DNA from: Christensenella sp. UBA4636
GTDB taxonomy: Bacteria > Bacillota > Clostridia > Christensenellales > Borkfalkiaceae
Length of the DNA: 23,410 nt
Assembly (NCBI GenBank): GCA_002405915.1
Contig: DHMS01000041.1
Location: 1-23,410, forward strand
Direction: 5' to 3'
The notes under the pieces were generated by a model. That model saw nothing but the letters and a program-made list of their open reading frames with translations. It made no database searches and was not told the DNA's origin. This document shows, in pieces, positions 21,304 through 23,410 of this stretch; position 1 is the stretch's first letter, and each line of letters starts with the position of its first letter. The position numbers and the translations under genes are program-made.

Positions 21304-23341
21304 GAAAGATACTGTTGATATCGAGACGAATTATCATAAAGTCACTAACAAAGTAGATGACTCTTTTATTGGTATAAAAATTAAGAATAACAGAATTGAT
21401 TTCTATTACCCGGAAACTTATAATTTTGATGAGTCATCTATTGAAAATAGCAGAAGTGATGTTCTTGCAATATTACAAACTATTTCGATTGCAAAGACAC
21501 ACTCTGACTCAAGAATAAAGGTCGAGTCATCGTTTTCAAACAACGAGGCTATTCCTCTGCTTTCTTATTTGTGGATTATTAGAGACTATCTAATGAATGG
21601 TTTTTATGTCAATAGAGAGAAAGTTTTAAAAAAGAATCAACGTGGGAAAGTTGATTGGAAAAGGACTCTTAATGGGCAACCTATAATATCTAATGGAAAT
21701 GTTGTCTATTGTGACATTGTTGTGTCGGTTAAAAACGATTTAGATAACATTATAGTTGAGATTCATAAATATTGTGTTAAGAAAAGCATCGATATTTTAG
21801 GTTGGCTATTTGGAATTAGAAGCTCAAATTTTGTTGAAACCAAGCCATTCTATAAAGAACTCAAAGATATTTATACAGATACCTTAAGTAAAGAGTTGAG
21901 TAAGACCTTTGACGATGAAAAAAAAGAAAGGCTAAAACATATGCTTTCTATTGTTGAGGGGTTAAGTGACGACCAAAACGAGAATGAACTTGTATACGGT
22001 GTTGATTCCTATCACTATATTTTTGAAAGAATGATTAATGCAATCTTTGGGAATAGAGATGCATCAAAATTCAATCCGAGTGCTAATTGGTATATGAAAG
22101 CTAAGGGGTATGAGCCTTTTTCAAGTAGTGATTTAAGACCGGATACAATATTAATTCGAGATAATATCGCTTATGTTTTAGATGCTAAATTTTATCGTTT
22201 TGGTTATACTGCCGACAACAAAGACTTGCCTGAAACGACCTCAATTCAAAAGCAGATAACATATGGCGATTTCATTAAGAATAAAATGGGCGATGAAATT
22301 CAAAAGATAAGAAATGCTTTTATTCTCCCCTATAATAAATGTAATAATAAACTTAACTTAAATGGAACGCTTGAGTATATTGGATACTCAAAAACCGATT
22401 ACCGTAAAGGCGCAGAGGATCATGAGATTATTCATGCTTTTTTGATCGACTTAAAGTATGTAGTTGAAACTTGGAACAAGCGGAATCATGGGGATGATGT
22501 GGCAAATCTTGTCAATCAAATAGAAGATATTCAACATACAAAACTCAAAGAAGAGCGAGATTTTGAATTTGCGAATCAGGTTATTCGCATCAAAGACACA
22601 CAAACCTTTGTTGGTGGTATTCTTAGTTCGTTTTATGCGACAATCAATAATTCCAAGTTAAAACAAACATTAACCAATAAAGAAATATTGTACGTTGACG
22701 GTTACTTTGTAATCAATGATGCTAAGTATGTAGAATTAGAGAATGGTAAAAGACATCTAAGTGAGTATGCAATGGCACATAGAGATGAGTGTTGCCTTGC
22801 ATTTAATTCAATAGAGGATGATGACGAGAATTTACCATATGATTCTTGTAGAGCTTGCGATAAACGGAAAAAATTAAGCCCGAAAAAAATTAAAACAGAT
22901 GATGAACACAATCAAAAGATTTTTTTAAGAGCTCAAGATGCTGACATTCCTAGAGTTATTGAAGACAATCAAGATGCTATTGATTTAAAAAATAGACTTT
23001 CAGGCTCTTTTGGCTACAATCTTAAAGTTCTTATGGATGATGGTGGATTTAGTGTGAATCAATTAGCAAAATCTTCTAAAGTTGATAATAAGAAAATTAG
23101 CGCTATGCTTGATGGTTCTGTAATGCCAACATTAATTGATTGCATGAGATTTTGTGCAGCATTGGAATTGCATCCTATTGTATCACATCGACTATTATCA
23201 AGCGGAACCTTTGACCTTATTAACAACTCGAATGAGCAACATCAGTTTTATAATTTCCTCATTAATTATTGCTACGGCGAGGATTTACGTTCTTGGCAAT
23301 TAAAAATAACTGAAACGAACCATCAGGAATGGCAAATTTAA
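21284..23341 (+). CDS. LlaJI/McrC-type restriction nuclease with C-terminal HTH extension
   Basis: 685 aa; AGGAG lies 10 nt before the ATG, within the end of mcrB. Residues 1-420 follow the LlaJI restriction-endonuclease family: an N-terminal region with IPLLSYLWIIRDYL and GKVDWKRTL, then a PD-(D/E)xK core with LRPDTILI (D287) and VLDAKFY (D300, K302). With the McrB partner such enzymes cut modified or specific DNA in a GTP-dependent way. Residues 430-685 are an extension beyond the family's usual length: a block with CC and CxxC (503-504, 522-525) that may bind zinc, then an HTH (KVLMDDGGFSVNQLAKSSKV) and a helical tail resembling that of the gene at 319-1194. AT-rich codon use differs from the core block. 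Confidence 0.85.
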   Translation: MTSSTSKKDTVDIETNYHKVTNKVDDSFIGIKIKNNRIDFYYPETYNFDESSIENSRSDVLAILQTISIAKTHSDSRIKVESSFSNNEAIPLLSYLWIIRDYLMNGFYVNREKVLKKNQRGKVDWKRTLNGQPIISNGNVVYCDIVVSVKNDLDNIIVEIHKYCVKKSIDILGWLFGIRSSNFVETKPFYKELKDIYTDTLSKELSKTFDDEKKERLKHMLSIVEGLSDDQNENELVYGVDSYHYIFERMINAIFGNRDASKFNPSANWYMKAKGYEPFSSSDLRPDTILIRDNIAYVLDAKFYRFGYTADNKDLPETTSIQKQITYGDFIKNKMGDEIQKIRNAFILPYNKCNNKLNLNGTLEYIGYSKTDYRKGAEDHEIIHAFLIDLKYVVETWNKRNHGDDVANLVNQIEDIQHTKLKEERDFEFANQVIRIKDTQTFVGGILSSFYATINNSKLKQTLTNKEILYVDGYFVINDAKYVELENGKRHLSEYAMAHRDECCLAFNSIEDDDENLPYDSCRACDKRKKLSPKKIKTDDEHNQKIFLRAQDADIPRVIEDNQDAIDLKNRLSGSFGYNLKVLMDDGGFSVNQLAKSSKVDNKKISAMLDGSVMPTLIDCMRFCAALELHPIVSHRLLSSGTFDLINNSNEQHQFYNFLINYCYGEDLRSWQLKITETNHQEWQI

Positions 23342-23350
23342 AAAATTTGT

Positions 23351-23366
23351 TTGGGAAATTTCCCAA
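23351..23366. repeat. 16-bp perfect palindrome
   Basis: TTGGGAAATTTCCCAA starts 10 nt after the nuclease stop. It has no loop and no T-run, so it is more likely a protein-binding site than a terminator. Confidence 0.6.
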
Positions 23367-23386
23367 GTTCGGCAATTGAATAATTA

Positions 23387-23410
23387 GAAAAGGGGCTGTC
23401 GCGTTAAGCG
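23387..23410 (+). terminator. Left half of an intrinsic terminator, cut by window edge
   Basis: AAAAGGGGCTGTCGC, then GTTAA, then GCG: the last three bases begin to pair back with CGC, so the window ends inside what looks like a long A/T-flanked terminator stem for the nuclease gene. Confidence 0.5.

Noticed and set aside
23388..23410. GGGGCTGTCGC at the window edge as an insertion-sequence inverted repeat
   Set aside because: It resembles some IS ends, but the final bases GTTAA-GCG begin to fold back on the stem, and it lies just after a gene, so a truncated intrinsic terminator explains it better.

Overview
The window looks like a low-to-moderate GC member of the Bacillota (Clostridia-like, possibly an uncultured gut lineage). 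The grounds are strong GGAGG-type ribosome binding sites, several near-perfect sigma-A promoters (TTGACA/17 nt/TATAAT), the Firmicutes pairing of ruvX with a DUF1292 gene, a CdaR/PucR-type regulator, and the layout of the polyamine operon. No rRNA, tRNA, CRISPR array or complete insertion sequence was recognised.

Left accessory block (1-3119, AT-rich): the 5' end of a leftward membrane-protein gene, then four rightward genes. These encode a shrunken macro-domain-like protein with a C-terminal HTH module, a VWA (MIDAS) protein, a four-TM protein built from an internal duplication, and a two-part protein of unknown function. The first gene is probably a separate transcript. The VWA, TM and unknown genes are tightly spaced and look like one operon.

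Core block (about 3.2-16.5 kb, richer in CG-containing codons): a small YtxH-like protein, ruvX-DUF1292-phosphoribosyltransferase, a YbjN-like protein, and a leftward polyamine uptake operon potA-potB-potC-potD preceded by an XRE-cupin (PuuR-like) regulator. The regulator has a consensus promoter overlaid with palindromes. Then come a PH-domain membrane protein divergent from an ABC-F ATPase, a CdaR/PucR-type regulator, and a membrane-anchored S41 peptidase. In the pot operon, PotA carries two TOBE-like domains and PotD carries an acidic insertion plus a second, C-terminal membrane anchor.

Right accessory block (about 16.6-23.4 kb): an AAA_14/DUF4143 ATPase, a structured non-coding stretch, a small XRE regulator with a Fic protein (BRO-N-like N-terminus), a GIY-YIG/DUF4357 gene broken by a 2-nt insertion, and a decayed restriction locus. 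In that locus the first ~28 codons of a caspase-like protease run in frame into the second half of a McrB-type GTPase, which is itself frameshifted. It is followed by an intact 685-aa LlaJI/McrC-type nuclease with a long C-terminal extension. That extension ends in an HTH module resembling the one in the first gene of the window. The best candidate for something unusual is this caspase-McrB-LlaJI locus: the window appears to preserve the scar of a defence system that once paired a caspase-like protease with a McrB/LlaJI restriction module.
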